From: Methylophilus sp. QUAN
GTDB taxonomy: Bacteria > Pseudomonadota > Gammaproteobacteria > Burkholderiales > Methylophilaceae
NCBI RefSeq assembly: GCF_015354445.1
Contig: NZ_JADKYT010000001.1
Location: forward strand, 496,001-560,000
Length of the DNA stretch: 64,000 nt
Reading direction: 5' to 3'
Below the pieces are notes generated by a model that saw only the letters and a list, made by a program, of their open reading frames with translations, was not told the DNA's origin and did no database searches. The position numbers were made by a program, and so were the translations under genes. Shown one piece after another: positions 21,411-30,436 of this stretch (positions within the stretch are counted from its first letter, which is position 1; the number at the start of each line of letters is the position of its first letter).

Positions 21411-22724
21411 TTGGCACAGGATAATATCTTAAGTTCCGTAAGCAAACTTGGCGAATTAAAAAGCCGTTTGTGGTTCTTGTTGGGCGCATTGGTGGTTTAC
21501 CGCTTGGGTGCGCATATTCCAGTGCCAGGCATTGATCCAACTGTGTTAAAGCAGTTGTTTGATACGCAGAAAGATGGCATTTTGGGCATGTTTAACATGT
21601 TCTCCGGTGGCGCGTTATCACGTTTCACCGTGTTTGCCCTCGGCATCATGCCTTATATTTCTGCCTCAATTATTATGCAGTTGCTGACTGTGGTTTCACC
21701 GCAGCTGGAGCAACTGAAAAAAGAGGGCGAAGCTGGTCGTCGTCAAATTACCAAATACACCCGTTACGGTACGGTGTTGTTGGCAACTTTCCAGGCGTTA
21801 GGCATTGCCATTGCATTGGAAGGCCAGGCTGGTCTGGTATTGGACCCGGGCTTTGCATTCCGTATTACTGCTGTGACCACACTGGTGGCTGGCACAATGT
21901 TTTTGATGTGGTTGGGCGAGCAGATTACCGAGCGTGGTATAGGTAACGGCATCTCAATCATTATTTTCGCGGGTATTGTGGCAGGCTTGCCGCATGCGAT
22001 TGGTAGTACGCTGGATCTGGCAAAAACCGGAGCATTCTCTATTCCATTGGTGATGTTCCTGTTTGTGGCAGTGATTCTGGTGACTGCATTGGTTGTGTTC
22101 GTTGAACGTGGCCAACGCAAGATTACCGTGAACTACGCCAAACGCCAGGTCGGTAACCGTATTTATGGTGGTCAGTCTACGCACTTGCCACTGAAGCTGA
22201 ATATGTCAGGTGTGATTCCACCGATTTTCGCTTCAAGTATTATCTTGTTCCCAGCTACATTGGCTGGCTGGTTTGGTAGCAGTGAACATATGTACTGGTT
22301 GAAGGATGTGAGTGCAAAACTCTCCCCAGGCCAGCCTTTGTACATCTTGTTATTTGCTGCCGCGATTTTGTTTTTTGCCTTCTTCTACACGGCATTGGTA
22401 TTCAATCCGAAAGAAACGGCAGATAACCTGAAGAAGAGTGGTGCGTTTGTGCCGGGGATCCGTCCTGGTGATCAAACCGCTAAATACATTGATCGCATCA
22501 TGGGACGATTGACGCTGATTGGTGCGCTGTACATTACGCTGGTTTGTTTGTTGCCAGAGTTTTTAGTGTTGAAGTTTAATACCCCGTTCTATTTTGGTGG
22601 TACTTCATTGTTGATTATCGTTGTCGTGACGATGGACTTTATGACGCAGGTGCAATCACATCTGATGTCACAACAGTATGAGGGATTGCTGAAAAAAGCC
22701 AATTTTAAAGGAACGGGCAAGTAG
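21411..22724 (+). CDS. secY: Preprotein translocase subunit SecY
   Basis: SecY, 437 residues, the channel subunit of the Sec translocon in the inner membrane. Ten hydrophobic segments are evident; the plug/TM2 region ([20 protein letters not shown]) and TM7 segment are conserved. The start is TTG, chosen because the protein then begins [17 protein letters not shown] as in relatives; AAGAAAAGAG lies upstream. A TTG start lowers initiation and may hold SecY below ribosomal-protein levels. infA follows after two bases. Confidence 0.97.
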   Translation: MAQDNILSSVSKLGELKSRLWFLLGALVVYRLGAHIPVPGIDPTVLKQLFDTQKDGILGMFNMFSGGALSRFTVFALGIMPYISASIIMQLLTVVSPQLEQLKKEGEAGRRQITKYTRYGTVLLATFQALGIAIALEGQAGLVLDPGFAFRITAVTTLVAGTMFLMWLGEQITERGIGNGISIIIFAGIVAGLPHAIGSTLDLAKTGAFSIPLVMFLFVAVILVTALVVFVERGQRKITVNYAKRQVGNRIYGGQSTHLPLKLNMSGVIPPIFASSIILFPATLAGWFGSSEHMYWLKDVSAKLSPGQPLYILLFAAAILFFAFFYTALVFNPKETADNLKKSGAFVPGIRPGDQTAKYIDRIMGRLTLIGALYITLVCLLPEFLVLKFNTPFYFGGTSLLIIVVVTMDFMTQVQSHLMSQQYEGLLKKANFKGTGK

Positions 22725-22726
22725 CA

Positions 22727-22945
22727 ATGGCAAGAGAGGATCGCATTGAGATGCAAGGCGAGATTCTGGAAAACTTGCCGAATGCAACTTTTAAAGTGAA
22801 ACTTGAAAACGGTCATACTGTACTTGGTTATATTTCAGGCAAGATGCGCATGCACTACATACGCATCTTGCCTGGTGACAAAGTCACGGTAGAAATGACC
22901 CCATATGATTTAACCCGTGCGCGAATTACATTCCGCGCAAAGTAA
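22727..22945 (+). CDS. infA: Translation initiation factor IF-1
   Basis: IF-1, 72 residues, an OB-fold protein that binds the 30S A site. [20 protein letters not shown] and the C-terminal [12 protein letters not shown] match the family. It sits between secY and rpmJ at the end of the spc cluster, the usual place in betaproteobacteria. It starts two bases after secY. Confidence 0.97.
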   Translation: MAREDRIEMQGEILENLPNATFKVKLENGHTVLGYISGKMRMHYIRILPGDKVTVEMTPYDLTRARITFRAK

Positions 22946-22969
22946 GTGAATTAAATAAAGGAAAGTAAG

Positions 22970-23083
22970 ATGAGAGTTCGCGCATCAGTTAAAACATTAT
23001 GCCGTAACTGTAAAGTAGTAAGACGTCGCGGCGTTGTTCGTATTATTTGTACTGACCCACGTCATAAACAACGTCAAGGTTAA
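22970..23083 (+). CDS. rpmJ: 50S ribosomal protein L36
   Basis: L36, only 37 residues ([20 protein letters not shown] at the N-terminus). The zinc ligands are complete: C11, C14, C27 and H32, so this is the zinc-binding form. AAAGGAAAGTAAG gives a good ribosome-binding site. It lies in the gap between infA and rpsM, its standard location, and is the last gene before the alpha-operon promoter. Confidence 0.96.
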   Translation: MRVRASVKTLCRNCKVVRRRGVVRIICTDPRHKQRQG

Positions 23084-23098
23084 TGGTAAAACATTTGC

Positions 23099-23127
23099 TT
23101 GTGAGAGTATTGATTGGCTGATATAAT
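23099..23127 (+). promoter_or_regulatory. Promoter of the alpha cluster (rpsM)
   Basis: TTGTGA (4 of 6), 17-base spacer, TATAAT (6 of 6), about 60 bases before the rpsM start. Unlike the three promoters upstream it has no obvious hairpin at its -35, and no terminator is seen after rpmJ. Confidence 0.7.
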
Positions 23128-23192
23128 ATGCGGCTTTTCTTTTCTACGCACAAGTTTGATCGTTAAAAACGATTGATTATTGGAGTTTAAGT

Positions 23193-23555
23193 ATGGCTCG
23201 TATTGCCGGGGTAAATATCCCAAACCACAAACATGCAGAAATTGCTTTGACCTCTATTTACGGTATTGGTCGCGATACTGCGCAGAAAATCTGTGCTGCG
23301 GCTGGTGTACTGACAACAGCAAAGGTAAAAGACCTGAGCGACTCAGAAGTTGAAAAGCTGCGTGACGAAGTGGCTAAATACACTGTAGAAGGTGATTTGC
23401 GTCGTGAAGTAACCATGAACATCAAGCGTTTGATGGACCTGGGTTGCTATCGCGGTATTCGCCATCGTCGTGGCTTGCCAGTGCGCGGTCAGCGTACCAA
23501 AACCAATGCGCGTACACGCAAAGGTCCGGTTAAAGCCATCAAGCAAGCTAAATAA
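23193..23555 (+). CDS. rpsM: 30S ribosomal protein S13
   Basis: S13, 120 residues, forms intersubunit bridges with the 50S head. [20 protein letters not shown] and the C-terminal [15 protein letters not shown] are diagnostic. ATTGGAGTTTAAGT precedes the ATG. It is first in the cluster with rpsK, rpsD, rpoA and rplQ, which in E. coli is repressed by S4. Confidence 0.98.
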   Translation: MARIAGVNIPNHKHAEIALTSIYGIGRDTAQKICAAAGVLTTAKVKDLSDSEVEKLRDEVAKYTVEGDLRREVTMNIKRLMDLGCYRGIRHRRGLPVRGQRTKTNARTRKGPVKAIKQAK

Positions 23556-23595
23556 TCTTTTATTGAACATCAGTAGATATTAAGGACAGTACAAC

Positions 23596-23985
23596 ATGGC
23601 AAAAGCTAATGTACGCGTTAGAAAAAAAGTTAAAAAGAATATTGCCGAGGGTATCGCTCACGTGCACGCTTCTTTTAACAACACGATTATTACGATTACC
23701 GATCGTCAAGGCAATGCATTGTCATGGGCTACTTCCGGTGGTCAAGGTTTTAAAGGTTCACGTAAAAGTACTCCATTTGCTGCACAGGTAGCTTCTGAAG
23801 TGGCTGGTAAAGCTGCTCAGGAATCTGGCGTTAAGAATCTGGAAGTGCGTATCAAGGGTCCAGGTCCAGGTCGTGAATCCGCTGTGCGTGCGTTGAATGC
23901 TGCCGGTTTTAAAATCACCAGCATTACTGATGTGACACCGGTGCCGCATAACGGCTGCCGCCCACCGAAAAAACGCAGAATTTAA
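23596..23985 (+). CDS. rpsK: 30S ribosomal protein S11
   Basis: S11, 129 residues, on the 30S platform. [20 protein letters not shown] and the C-terminal [18 protein letters not shown] match the family fully. It starts 40 bases after rpsM with AAGGACAGTACAAC, and rpsD follows after 47 bases. Confidence 0.98.
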   Translation: MAKANVRVRKKVKKNIAEGIAHVHASFNNTIITITDRQGNALSWATSGGQGFKGSRKSTPFAAQVASEVAGKAAQESGVKNLEVRIKGPGPGRESAVRALNAAGFKITSITDVTPVPHNGCRPPKKRRI

Positions 23986-24032
23986 TTCATTTCGCTTCGA
24001 TAAATTAGCGAATCGATTACTGGAGAACTATT

Positions 24033-24662
24033 TTGGCTAGAAATTTAGACCCTAAATGCCGTCAATGCCGTCGTGAAGGTGAAAAACTGTTTCTGAAAGC
24101 AGAAAAATGCTTTACAGACAAATGCGCAATTGAAAAGCGCAACTTCGCACCAGGTCAGCATGGTCAGCGCCGCAACTCACGTCTGTCTGACTACGGCGTG
24201 CAATTGCGCGAGAAGCAAAAAGTACGTCGTATTTACGGCGTTTTGGAAGGTCAGTTCCGTACTTATTACGCTGAGGCTGATCGTCAAAAAGGCATTACTG
24301 GTGAGAACCTGTTGCAATTGCTGGAGTCCCGTCTGGACAACGTAGCATACCGCATGGGTCTGGCTGGTTCACGTTCTGAAGCACGTCAAGTTGTGCGTCA
24401 TAACAGCATTTTGGTAAACGGTAAGCGCGTAAATATCCCTTCATACCAAGTGAAGGCTGGTGACGTGGTAACTGTTGCTGATAAATCTAAAACACAATTG
24501 CGTATTAAAGCTGCAGTTGAAGCGGCTGAACAACGTGGTTTCCCTGAGTGGTTGGAAGTCGACGTCAAAGCATTGTCTGGTAAGTTCAAGGCTAAACCTC
24601 AGCGTGATGAGTTGCCTGCTACCATCAATGAATCATTGATCGTTGAATTGTATTCTAAGTAA
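24033..24662 (+). CDS. rpsD: 30S ribosomal protein S4 (zinc-binding form)
   Basis: S4, 209 residues, a primary 16S binder and, in E. coli, repressor of this operon. The start is TTG after TGGAGAACTATT, giving the family N-terminus [18 protein letters not shown]. Four cysteines (C9, C12, C26, C31) form a zinc knuckle that E. coli S4 lacks. The S4 RNA-binding domain ([20 protein letters not shown]) is intact. The TTG may be part of expression tuning, as with secY. Confidence 0.97.
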   Translation: MARNLDPKCRQCRREGEKLFLKAEKCFTDKCAIEKRNFAPGQHGQRRNSRLSDYGVQLREKQKVRRIYGVLEGQFRTYYAEADRQKGITGENLLQLLESRLDNVAYRMGLAGSRSEARQVVRHNSILVNGKRVNIPSYQVKAGDVVTVADKSKTQLRIKAAVEAAEQRGFPEWLEVDVKALSGKFKAKPQRDELPATINESLIVELYSK

Positions 24663-24718
24663 TCGCTTAGCTTAGGCTAAGGATTACTTGTTACTACCCA
24701 ATTACTTCAAGGAGTTGT

Positions 24719-25705
24719 ATGCAAAATAACCCTACAGATTATTTGAAGCCACGTGTTGTGGACGTTGAAGTGATTACTCCACTGCGTGCACGTGTGACTT
24801 TAGAGCCAATGGAACGTGGCTTTGGCTATACCTTGGGTAATGCGTTGAGAAGAGTGTTGCTTTCTTCCATCCCGGGTTTTGCCATTACTGAAGTAAAAAT
24901 TGATGGTGTTGTACATGAGTACTCCACCATTGAAGGCGTACAGGAAGACGTTGTTGACATCTTGCTGAACCTGAAAGGTGTTGCCTTAAAGCTGCACAAC
25001 AAAACCGAAACCATTTTGGTGTTGAACAAATCTGGTGAAGGCATTGTGACTGCTGGCGATTTTGAAGTTGGTCATGATGCTGAGATCGTTAACCCGAACC
25101 ACATTATTGCGAACATCACCAAAGGTGGCAAGTTGAACCTGGAAGTGAAAGTTGAAATGGGTCGTGGTTATCAGCCTGTTCCAGCACGTCAAAAAGCTAA
25201 CGATGAAGATCGCGTATTAGGCTTTATGATGGTAGATGCTTCTTTCAGCCCGATCAACAAAGTGAGCTACCATGTTGAGAGCGCACGTGTTGAACAGCGT
25301 ACTGACCTCGACAAGCTGATTATGGATGTTGAGACTAACGGCATTATTGAGCCTGAGCAGGCGATCCGTGATGCTGCGCGTATCCTGATTGGTCAGTTGT
25401 CCGTGTTTGCAAATCTGGAAGGTGCTTCTGCTGATGTTGAAGTGAAAGCTGCACCTCAGGTAGATCCTATCCTGTTGCGTCCGGTTGATGACCTGGAATT
25501 GACAGTACGTTCTGCCAACTGCCTCAAAGCAGAAAACATTTTCTACATTGGTGATCTGATTCAGCGTACAGAAAACGAATTGCTGAAAGCGCCTAACCTG
25601 GGTAGAAAATCATTGAACGAAATTAAAGACGTGTTGGCCTCTAAAGGCCTGACACTGGGAATGAAGCTGGAAAACTGGCCACCTGTTGGTCTGGAAAAAG
25701 CTTAA
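24719..25705 (+). CDS. rpoA: RNA polymerase alpha subunit
   Basis: Alpha subunit, 328 residues. The N-terminal dimerisation domain (residues about 1-235) contains [18 protein letters not shown], and the C-terminal domain (about 250-320) has the UP-element contact segment [17 protein letters not shown] with the conserved arginine, and [11 protein letters not shown]. It is the fourth gene of the alpha cluster. A possible hairpin (CGCTTAGC / GCTAAG) lies between rpsD and rpoA. The start has a CAAGGAG ribosome-binding site. Confidence 0.98.
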   Translation: MQNNPTDYLKPRVVDVEVITPLRARVTLEPMERGFGYTLGNALRRVLLSSIPGFAITEVKIDGVVHEYSTIEGVQEDVVDILLNLKGVALKLHNKTETILVLNKSGEGIVTAGDFEVGHDAEIVNPNHIIANITKGGKLNLEVKVEMGRGYQPVPARQKANDEDRVLGFMMVDASFSPINKVSYHVESARVEQRTDLDKLIMDVETNGIIEPEQAIRDAARILIGQLSVFANLEGASADVEVKAAPQVDPILLRPVDDLELTVRSANCLKAENIFYIGDLIQRTENELLKAPNLGRKSLNEIKDVLASKGLTLGMKLENWPPVGLEKA

Positions 25706-25738
25706 TTCCTGATCAGATAAATACTTAAGGAAATTACT

Positions 25739-26125
25739 ATGCGTCACGGTAATAGCAATCGTAAATTGAACAGAACCAGCAGCCACCGCGCAGCCATGTT
25801 CCGCAACATGGTGACCTCTTTGCTGCGTCACGAAGTGATTAAAACAACTTTGCCTAAGGCAAAAGAGCTGCGTAAATATGCAGAGCCATTGATCACTTTG
25901 GGTAAAACACCTACATTGGCAAACCGTCGTCTGGCTTTCAGCCGTCTGCGTGACCGTGATATCGTAGGTAAATTGTTCGGTGAACTGGGTCCACGTTACA
26001 ATGCACGTAATGGCGGTTACCTGCGCATTTTGAAGTGTGGTTTCCGTCAAGGTGACAATGCTCCAATGGCGTTCGTAGAGTTGGTTGATCGCCCAGAAGT
26101 AGCAGAAGCACCAGCAGCAGAATAA
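25739..26125 (+). CDS. rplQ: 50S ribosomal protein L17
   Basis: L17, 128 residues. [20 protein letters not shown] is the family signature. It is the final gene of the alpha cluster and of the ribosomal supercluster, starts 33 bases after rpoA with AAGGAAATTACT, and is closed by a strong terminator 16 bases after its stop. Confidence 0.98.
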   Translation: MRHGNSNRKLNRTSSHRAAMFRNMVTSLLRHEVIKTTLPKAKELRKYAEPLITLGKTPTLANRRLAFSRLRDRDIVGKLFGELGPRYNARNGGYLRILKCGFRQGDNAPMAFVELVDRPEVAEAPAAE

Positions 26126-26141
26126 GACATGACGCATGTAT

Positions 26142-26169
26142 AAAAAAGCCAGCGAAAGCTGGCTTTTTT
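26142..26169 (+). terminator. Terminator after rplQ
   Basis: Arms AAAAAAGCCAGC / GCTGGCTTTTTT with a GAAA tetraloop. A-run and T-run flank the stem, so it can work on both strands and would also end the convergent minus-strand gene. The same arms recur at 30396-30423. Confidence 0.95.
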
Positions 26170-26186
26170 ATTTTCTAAAGCGGCTA

Positions 26187-26426
26187 TTAGTTGCCCTTAA
26201 GCCAATGGTTAATCGTATCCGCGGTGAATGGCCAATACAGCTCTTTTGGGTTGCTGGCTGAATTCTGCATGAGCACCGGAATACTGATTTCATAGCGCTG
26301 CAGCAATTTTTCGTCATCAATGATGTCTAGGTATTGATAAGGCAGATCCAGCGCCTGTAACAGGTGCTCAGCATCCTCACAGAGATGGCAACCTTGGGTG
26401 CCGAATAATATCAATTGGTTTTGCAT
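26187..26426 (-). CDS. Glutaredoxin-like protein (DUF836 type)
   Basis: 79-residue thioredoxin-fold protein. The redox motif is CHLC (C13, C16) after a short first strand (LILFGTQGCHLCEDAEHLL), and a cis-proline follows in SIPVLM. This matches the small glutaredoxin-like family often found as a single-copy cytosolic protein; its substrate is unknown. It is convergent with rplQ and divergent from mgtE, 77 bases from the latter's start. Confidence 0.8.
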   Translation of the reverse strand: MQNQLILFGTQGCHLCEDAEHLLQALDLPYQYLDIIDDEKLLQRYEISIPVLMQNSASNPKELYWPFTADTINHWLKGN

Positions 26427-26503
26427 AAAACTCTAGGTAGTGTCATCAACGCTTTGTACAATGATACCTGCAAAAATAACGCCTGCTCAACATTGGATAA
26501 TGC

Positions 26504-27961
26504 ATGACAGAAATTCACGAACAAGATGAGAAAGTCACCGAAGGCAAGGAAAGCCTGAGCGAGACTTTGCAACAGGTGATCCACTTGCTGGATAAGCACA
26601 AGCTGGTTGAGCATGTCGTGCATAGGCAGGATATGCCTAAGCATGACCTGGTCGAGAGCCTGGTTCACAAACAAAACTTGAGTATTCTGCAGCACAAGCT
26701 GGATCAGTTACACCCGGCGGACGTGGCCTACATCCTGGAATCCTTGCCATTAGACGATCGTTTAATGGTATGGGATCTGGTGAAGGCCGATCGTGATGGC
26801 GAGATTCTGCTGGAAGCGTCGGATGCGGTTCGTCAAACCCTGATTGCGGACATGGATAGTGACGAATTGCTGGCCGCTGCCGAGCAATTGGACACTGACG
26901 AGCTGGCTGACCTGGCGCCAGATTTGCCGAAAGATGTATTGCAGGACTTGTTATACAGCCTGGATACGCAGCATCGTGAGCGCTTGCAATCGGCATTGTC
27001 TTATCCGGACGATACCGTAGGTTCGATTATGGACTTTGATATTGTGACCATTCGTGACGATATCACACTGGAAGTGGTGTTGCGTTACTTGCGTCGTTTG
27101 CCTAAATTCCCCGACCATACTGACAAGTTGTTCGTCATTAACCGTGATGACATTTTGCAAGGTGTGTTGCCACTCAAGCGTATTATCCTCAACGATCCTG
27201 AGACTAAAGTCGGCGATATTATGTCGACAGATGCGGTTGTGTTTCATCCGGAAGATATGGCTGACCAGGCGGCGATGGCGTTTGAGCGTTATGACCTGGT
27301 GACGGCACCGGTGGTCGATAATAACCGCAAGCTGGTGGGGCGGATTACGGTCGATACCGTCATGGATATTATCCGTGAAGAGGCCGAGGCTGACATGTTG
27401 TCTCTGGCCGGTTTGCGCGAAGAGGAGGACTTCTTTGCCTCGATCTGGAAGTCTGTGCAAAACCGCTGGGCCTGGCTGGCAATTAACCTGGTCACCGCGC
27501 TGGTTGCGTCCCGTGTGATTGGTTTATTCGAGGGCAGTATCGAGAAGATTGTGGCGCTGGCAGCCTTGATGCCGATTGTGGCCGGTATTGGCGGCAACTC
27601 CGGTAATCAGACCACGACTATGATTGTTCGCGGTTTGGCATTGGGTCAAATCTCTGGCTATCACATGAAGTCTCTGTTGCAGAAAGAAATGGGCGTGGCA
27701 TTGCTCAATGGCTTGCTGTGGGGCAGTGTGCTGGGGTTGATTGCCTTCTGGTTATACCATAGTGCTGCATTGGGGCTGGTGATGATGGCCGCGATGACGC
27801 TGAATCTGCTATTGGCGGCGATTATTGGTGTGACCATCCCATTGGTGATGAATAAGTTAGACCGCGATCCGGCGGTAGGCTCCAGTGTGTTGATTACGGC
27901 CATGACCGATAGTGGTGGCTTCTTAATTTTCCTTGGACTGGCCACAATCTTTTTGTTGTAA
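26504..27961 (+). CDS. mgtE: Magnesium transporter MgtE
   Basis: 485-residue MgtE-type magnesium channel. Domains in order: a long acidic N-terminal helical domain (about 40-150), a pair of CBS domains (about 150-280, ending RITVDTVMDIIREEAEADM with the acidic plug-helix character), and five hydrophobic segments from about 315. The pore motif ALMPIVAGIGGNSGNQTTT is intact. Intracellular magnesium is expected to close the gate through the CBS region. No magnesium riboswitch was recognised in the short upstream gap. The MscS gene begins seven bases after it. Confidence 0.95.
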   Translation: MTEIHEQDEKVTEGKESLSETLQQVIHLLDKHKLVEHVVHRQDMPKHDLVESLVHKQNLSILQHKLDQLHPADVAYILESLPLDDRLMVWDLVKADRDGEILLEASDAVRQTLIADMDSDELLAAAEQLDTDELADLAPDLPKDVLQDLLYSLDTQHRERLQSALSYPDDTVGSIMDFDIVTIRDDITLEVVLRYLRRLPKFPDHTDKLFVINRDDILQGVLPLKRIILNDPETKVGDIMSTDAVVFHPEDMADQAAMAFERYDLVTAPVVDNNRKLVGRITVDTVMDIIREEAEADMLSLAGLREEEDFFASIWKSVQNRWAWLAINLVTALVASRVIGLFEGSIEKIVALAALMPIVAGIGGNSGNQTTTMIVRGLALGQISGYHMKSLLQKEMGVALLNGLLWGSVLGLIAFWLYHSAALGLVMMAAMTLNLLLAAIIGVTIPLVMNKLDRDPAVGSSVLITAMTDSGGFLIFLGLATIFLL

Positions 27962-27968
27962 ATAATCA

Positions 27969-29267
27969 ATGATGGATAACGATATTAATATTCTCTGGAA
28001 AGAAATTGTTCAGGACCTGAGCACCGTCTCTGCTTTGTGGCAGCTGTTTGTATTTGCTTTGATTTTGGGTGTCAGTGGTTTGCTGAACCTGCATCTGCGC
28101 AAGCAAATTGCAGCAGGCAAAGTGAACACTGTTTACAAAATGCTGCTGGGAGGCATTGAGCGCCTGTTTTTTCCCTTTGTCGCTTTTCTGTTGCTGGTGG
28201 TTGCACGCTATTCGCTTGAAAGCTTTATGCATGTCGGTTTGTTGCGACTCGCCGCGCGCATGTTGCTGGCCATGGTGATTATCCGTAGCCTGGTCTATGT
28301 GTTGCGTTACGTATTCTCGCCCAGTGCCTGGTTGCACTCGTTTGAGCGCGTCATCGCATGGTGCGTATGGGTCGTGGTGGCGTTGCATATCAGCGGCTTC
28401 CTCGATCCGGCCCTGCAGATTCTGGAAGATGTGCAATTCAGCGTTGGCAAGCAAAAGTTGAATCTGTTATTACTGATTCAGGGCGGGCTCACCATTGTGA
28501 TCACCATGTTGGTCGCTTTGTGGTTAAGTCGCATGATAGAGCTGCGGCTGATGGCCTCGGAAAATATTAATAGTAACTGGCGTGTCATTATGGTCAAGCT
28601 GGTGCGCATGGTGGCCATTGTCATCGCATTGCTGATGTCGATGGCCGCTGTCGGCATTGATGTCACCATGCTGTCGGTATTTGGTGGTGCGCTTGGTGTA
28701 GGGCTTGGCTTTGGTTTGCAGAAGATCGCCAGCAACTATGTGAGTGGTTTTATTATCCTTATGGATAAGTCGCTGCATATGGGCGATATTGTGACGATTC
28801 GCGGTTACTATGGCATCGTCAAAGAGTTGCGTTCGCGTTATATCGTTTTACGCAAGCTGGATGGAACTGAATTCATCATTCCTAACGAAACGATGATCAC
28901 GGATGTGGTGATTAATCATACTTCTGCAGCCCATAAAGCGAAGGTGCCTGTTTTAGTCCAAATCTCTTATGAAAGTGATCTGGATTTGGCCATCAAGCTA
29001 TTGCAAGAGATTGGTCGGTCACATGAGCGTACACTCAGGGATGAAGCTGCTGTGGAGGTGATTATTAAATCATTCGGCCAGAATGGCATTGATTTACAGT
29101 TGGCGGTAGGGGTGCTTAATCCAGAGGAGGCGACCGCCAAGCTGCAGAGTGAGGTCTATTACGAGATTTGGCAGCGCTTTAAAGCGAATAATATTCAGAT
29201 CCCATACCCACAGCAGGATGTGCGTATTATTTCCGGTCAGGCAGCTTTAAATCTGGCTTCAGAATAA
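27969..29267 (+). CDS. MscS-family mechanosensitive channel
   Basis: 432-residue inner-membrane channel. About five to six hydrophobic segments lead to the pore helix and MscS signature (GGALGVGLGFGLQKIASNYV, then GFIILMDKSLHMGDIVTI), followed by the beta domain (DGTEFIIPNETMITD) and a C-terminal vestibule domain. It is longer than E. coli MscS (286 residues) and lacks the large periplasmic part of MscK. It starts seven bases after mgtE with no clear ribosome-binding site, so coupling is likely. The start may be either of two adjacent ATGs. Confidence 0.9.
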   Translation: MMDNDINILWKEIVQDLSTVSALWQLFVFALILGVSGLLNLHLRKQIAAGKVNTVYKMLLGGIERLFFPFVAFLLLVVARYSLESFMHVGLLRLAARMLLAMVIIRSLVYVLRYVFSPSAWLHSFERVIAWCVWVVVALHISGFLDPALQILEDVQFSVGKQKLNLLLLIQGGLTIVITMLVALWLSRMIELRLMASENINSNWRVIMVKLVRMVAIVIALLMSMAAVGIDVTMLSVFGGALGVGLGFGLQKIASNYVSGFIILMDKSLHMGDIVTIRGYYGIVKELRSRYIVLRKLDGTEFIIPNETMITDVVINHTSAAHKAKVPVLVQISYESDLDLAIKLLQEIGRSHERTLRDEAAVEVIIKSFGQNGIDLQLAVGVLNPEEATAKLQSEVYYEIWQRFKANNIQIPYPQQDVRIISGQAALNLASE

Positions 29268-29294
29268 TGGGAAGGTTGGTATAGCGACCAAAAT

Positions 29295-29322
29295 AAAAAA
29301 GCCTGCAATCGCAGGCTTTTTT
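29295..29322. terminator. Bidirectional terminator between mscS and rpmG
   Basis: AAAAAAGCCTGC / GCAGGCTTTTTT with an AATC loop, placed between two convergent genes. The flanking A- and T-runs allow termination in both directions. Confidence 0.93.
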
Positions 29323-29342
29323 ATTAATGCTGGAAACTGAAA

Positions 29343-29498
29343 TTATTTCAATTTAGTTTCTTTGTACATCACATGCTTACGAGCAACTGGGTCAAATTTC
29401 TTGATCTCCATTTTCTCAGGCATAGTACGTTTGTTTTTTGTGGTGGTATAGAAATGACCTGTACCAGCACTGGATTCCAATTTGATTTTTTCACGCAT
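29343..29498 (-). CDS. rpmG: 50S ribosomal protein L33
   Basis: L33, 51 residues: [20 protein letters not shown] at the N-terminus and [19 protein letters not shown] at the C-terminus. It has no cysteines, so it is the zinc-free form. It lies 32 bases downstream of rpmB on the same strand, the usual rpmB-rpmG pair, with AAGGACAATATC as ribosome-binding site. Confidence 0.96.
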   Translation of the reverse strand: MREKIKLESSAGTGHFYTTTKNKRTMPEKMEIKKFDPVARKHVMYKETKLK

Positions 29499-29530
29499 GA
29501 TATTGTCCTTTTATCGACTAATGTCGCGAG

Positions 29531-29767
29531 TTAGATTTTTTCGCCAGCAGAGCGCAAATCAGCTAACACAGCGTCGATACCATTTTTGTCGATCGTACGC
29601 AAAGCGGCGTTAGTAATGCGCAGGCTTACCCAGCGGTTTTCGCTCTCAACCCAAAACTTACGGTTTTGCAAGTTAGGCAAGAAACGACGTCTTGTTTTGT
29701 TTTGTGCGTGAGAAACATTGTTGCCCACCATTGGTTTTTTACCGGTTACCTGACATACACGTGCCAT
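29531..29767 (-). CDS. rpmB: 50S ribosomal protein L28
   Basis: L28, 78 residues. The start [20 protein letters not shown] is the family N-terminus and follows TTGGAGATAACC; an ATG four codons upstream (MEIT) overlaps that ribosome-binding site and was rejected. Only one cysteine remains, so it is the zinc-free form. It is cotranscribed with rpmG. Confidence 0.97.
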   Translation of the reverse strand: MARVCQVTGKKPMVGNNVSHAQNKTRRRFLPNLQNRKFWVESENRWVSLRITNAALRTIDKNGIDAVLADLRSAGEKI

Positions 29768-29807
29768 GGTTATCTCCAAATACTTTTATCTTTTCAGAAA
29801 GAGCGAG

Positions 29808-29837
29808 ATTATAGATTGAATCGGATACACAAATCAA
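29808..29837 (-). promoter_or_regulatory. Promoter of rpmB-rpmG
   Basis: On the minus strand: TTGATT (4 of 6), 18-base spacer, TATAAT (6 of 6), about 40 bases before the rpmB start. It fits the high expression expected of ribosomal proteins. Confidence 0.65.
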
Positions 29838-29862
29838 GCGATTATTGTAATTTTTCAAATAA

Positions 29863-30315
29863 TTAGTGCTTGCCCGTGCTGCCAAAGCCACCTTCGCCCC
29901 GTTCGCTGCTGGTGAATTCGTCCACAATATGAAAATCTGCCTGTACTACAGGCACAATCACCATCTGCGCTACTCGTTCCATCGGGTTCAGAATAAACGG
30001 CTCTTTGCTGCGGTTCCAGCAAGAAACCAGTAATTGTCCCTGATAGTCCGAATCAATCAGCCCCACCAGGTTGCCAAGCACGATGCCGTGCTTATGACCC
30101 AAGCCGGAGCGCGGCAGAATCATGGCGGCATAATAAGCATTGTCGATATGAATCGCCATGCCGGTTGGAATCATGATGGTCTCGCCCGGCTGTATGGTTT
30201 GTGTATGCTCAATACAGGCACGTAAATCCAGGCCAGCAGAACCTGGTGTCGCATAGTTGGGCATCATGTGATGCAGGCGGGGGTCAAGAATCTTGAGGTC
30301 TACGGTAATCGACAT
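29863..30315 (-). CDS. dut: dUTP diphosphatase
   Basis: Trimeric dUTPase, 150 residues, hydrolyses dUTP to dUMP and pyrophosphate, keeping uracil out of DNA and feeding thymidylate synthesis. All five motifs are visible: [44 protein letters not shown], and the C-terminal arm [12 protein letters not shown]. The start [13 protein letters not shown] was chosen for family length and the CTGGAG upstream. In many proteobacteria dut directly follows coaBC; here a TonB receptor lies between them. Confidence 0.97.
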   Translation of the reverse strand: MSITVDLKILDPRLHHMMPNYATPGSAGLDLRACIEHTQTIQPGETIMIPTGMAIHIDNAYYAAMILPRSGLGHKHGIVLGNLVGLIDSDYQGQLLVSCWNRSKEPFILNPMERVAQMVIVPVVQADFHIVDEFTSSERGEGGFGSTGKH

Positions 30316-30395
30316 GCTGCATACTCCAGAAAAATATTGCGCTATTAAACACGAAATATGGCCGAAAATCACTACGCGCGATAAGCAGCCATAAT

Positions 30396-30423
30396 AAAAA
30401 AGCCAGCGGAGGCTGGCTTTTTT
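30396..30423 (-). terminator. Terminator after the TonB-dependent receptor
   Basis: AAAAAAGCCAGC / GCTGGCTTTTTT with a GGAG loop. The arms are identical, base for base, to the terminator after rplQ; only the loop differs. It separates the receptor from dut and can act in both directions. Confidence 0.93.
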
Positions 30424-30436
30424 ATTAATGCAAAGA

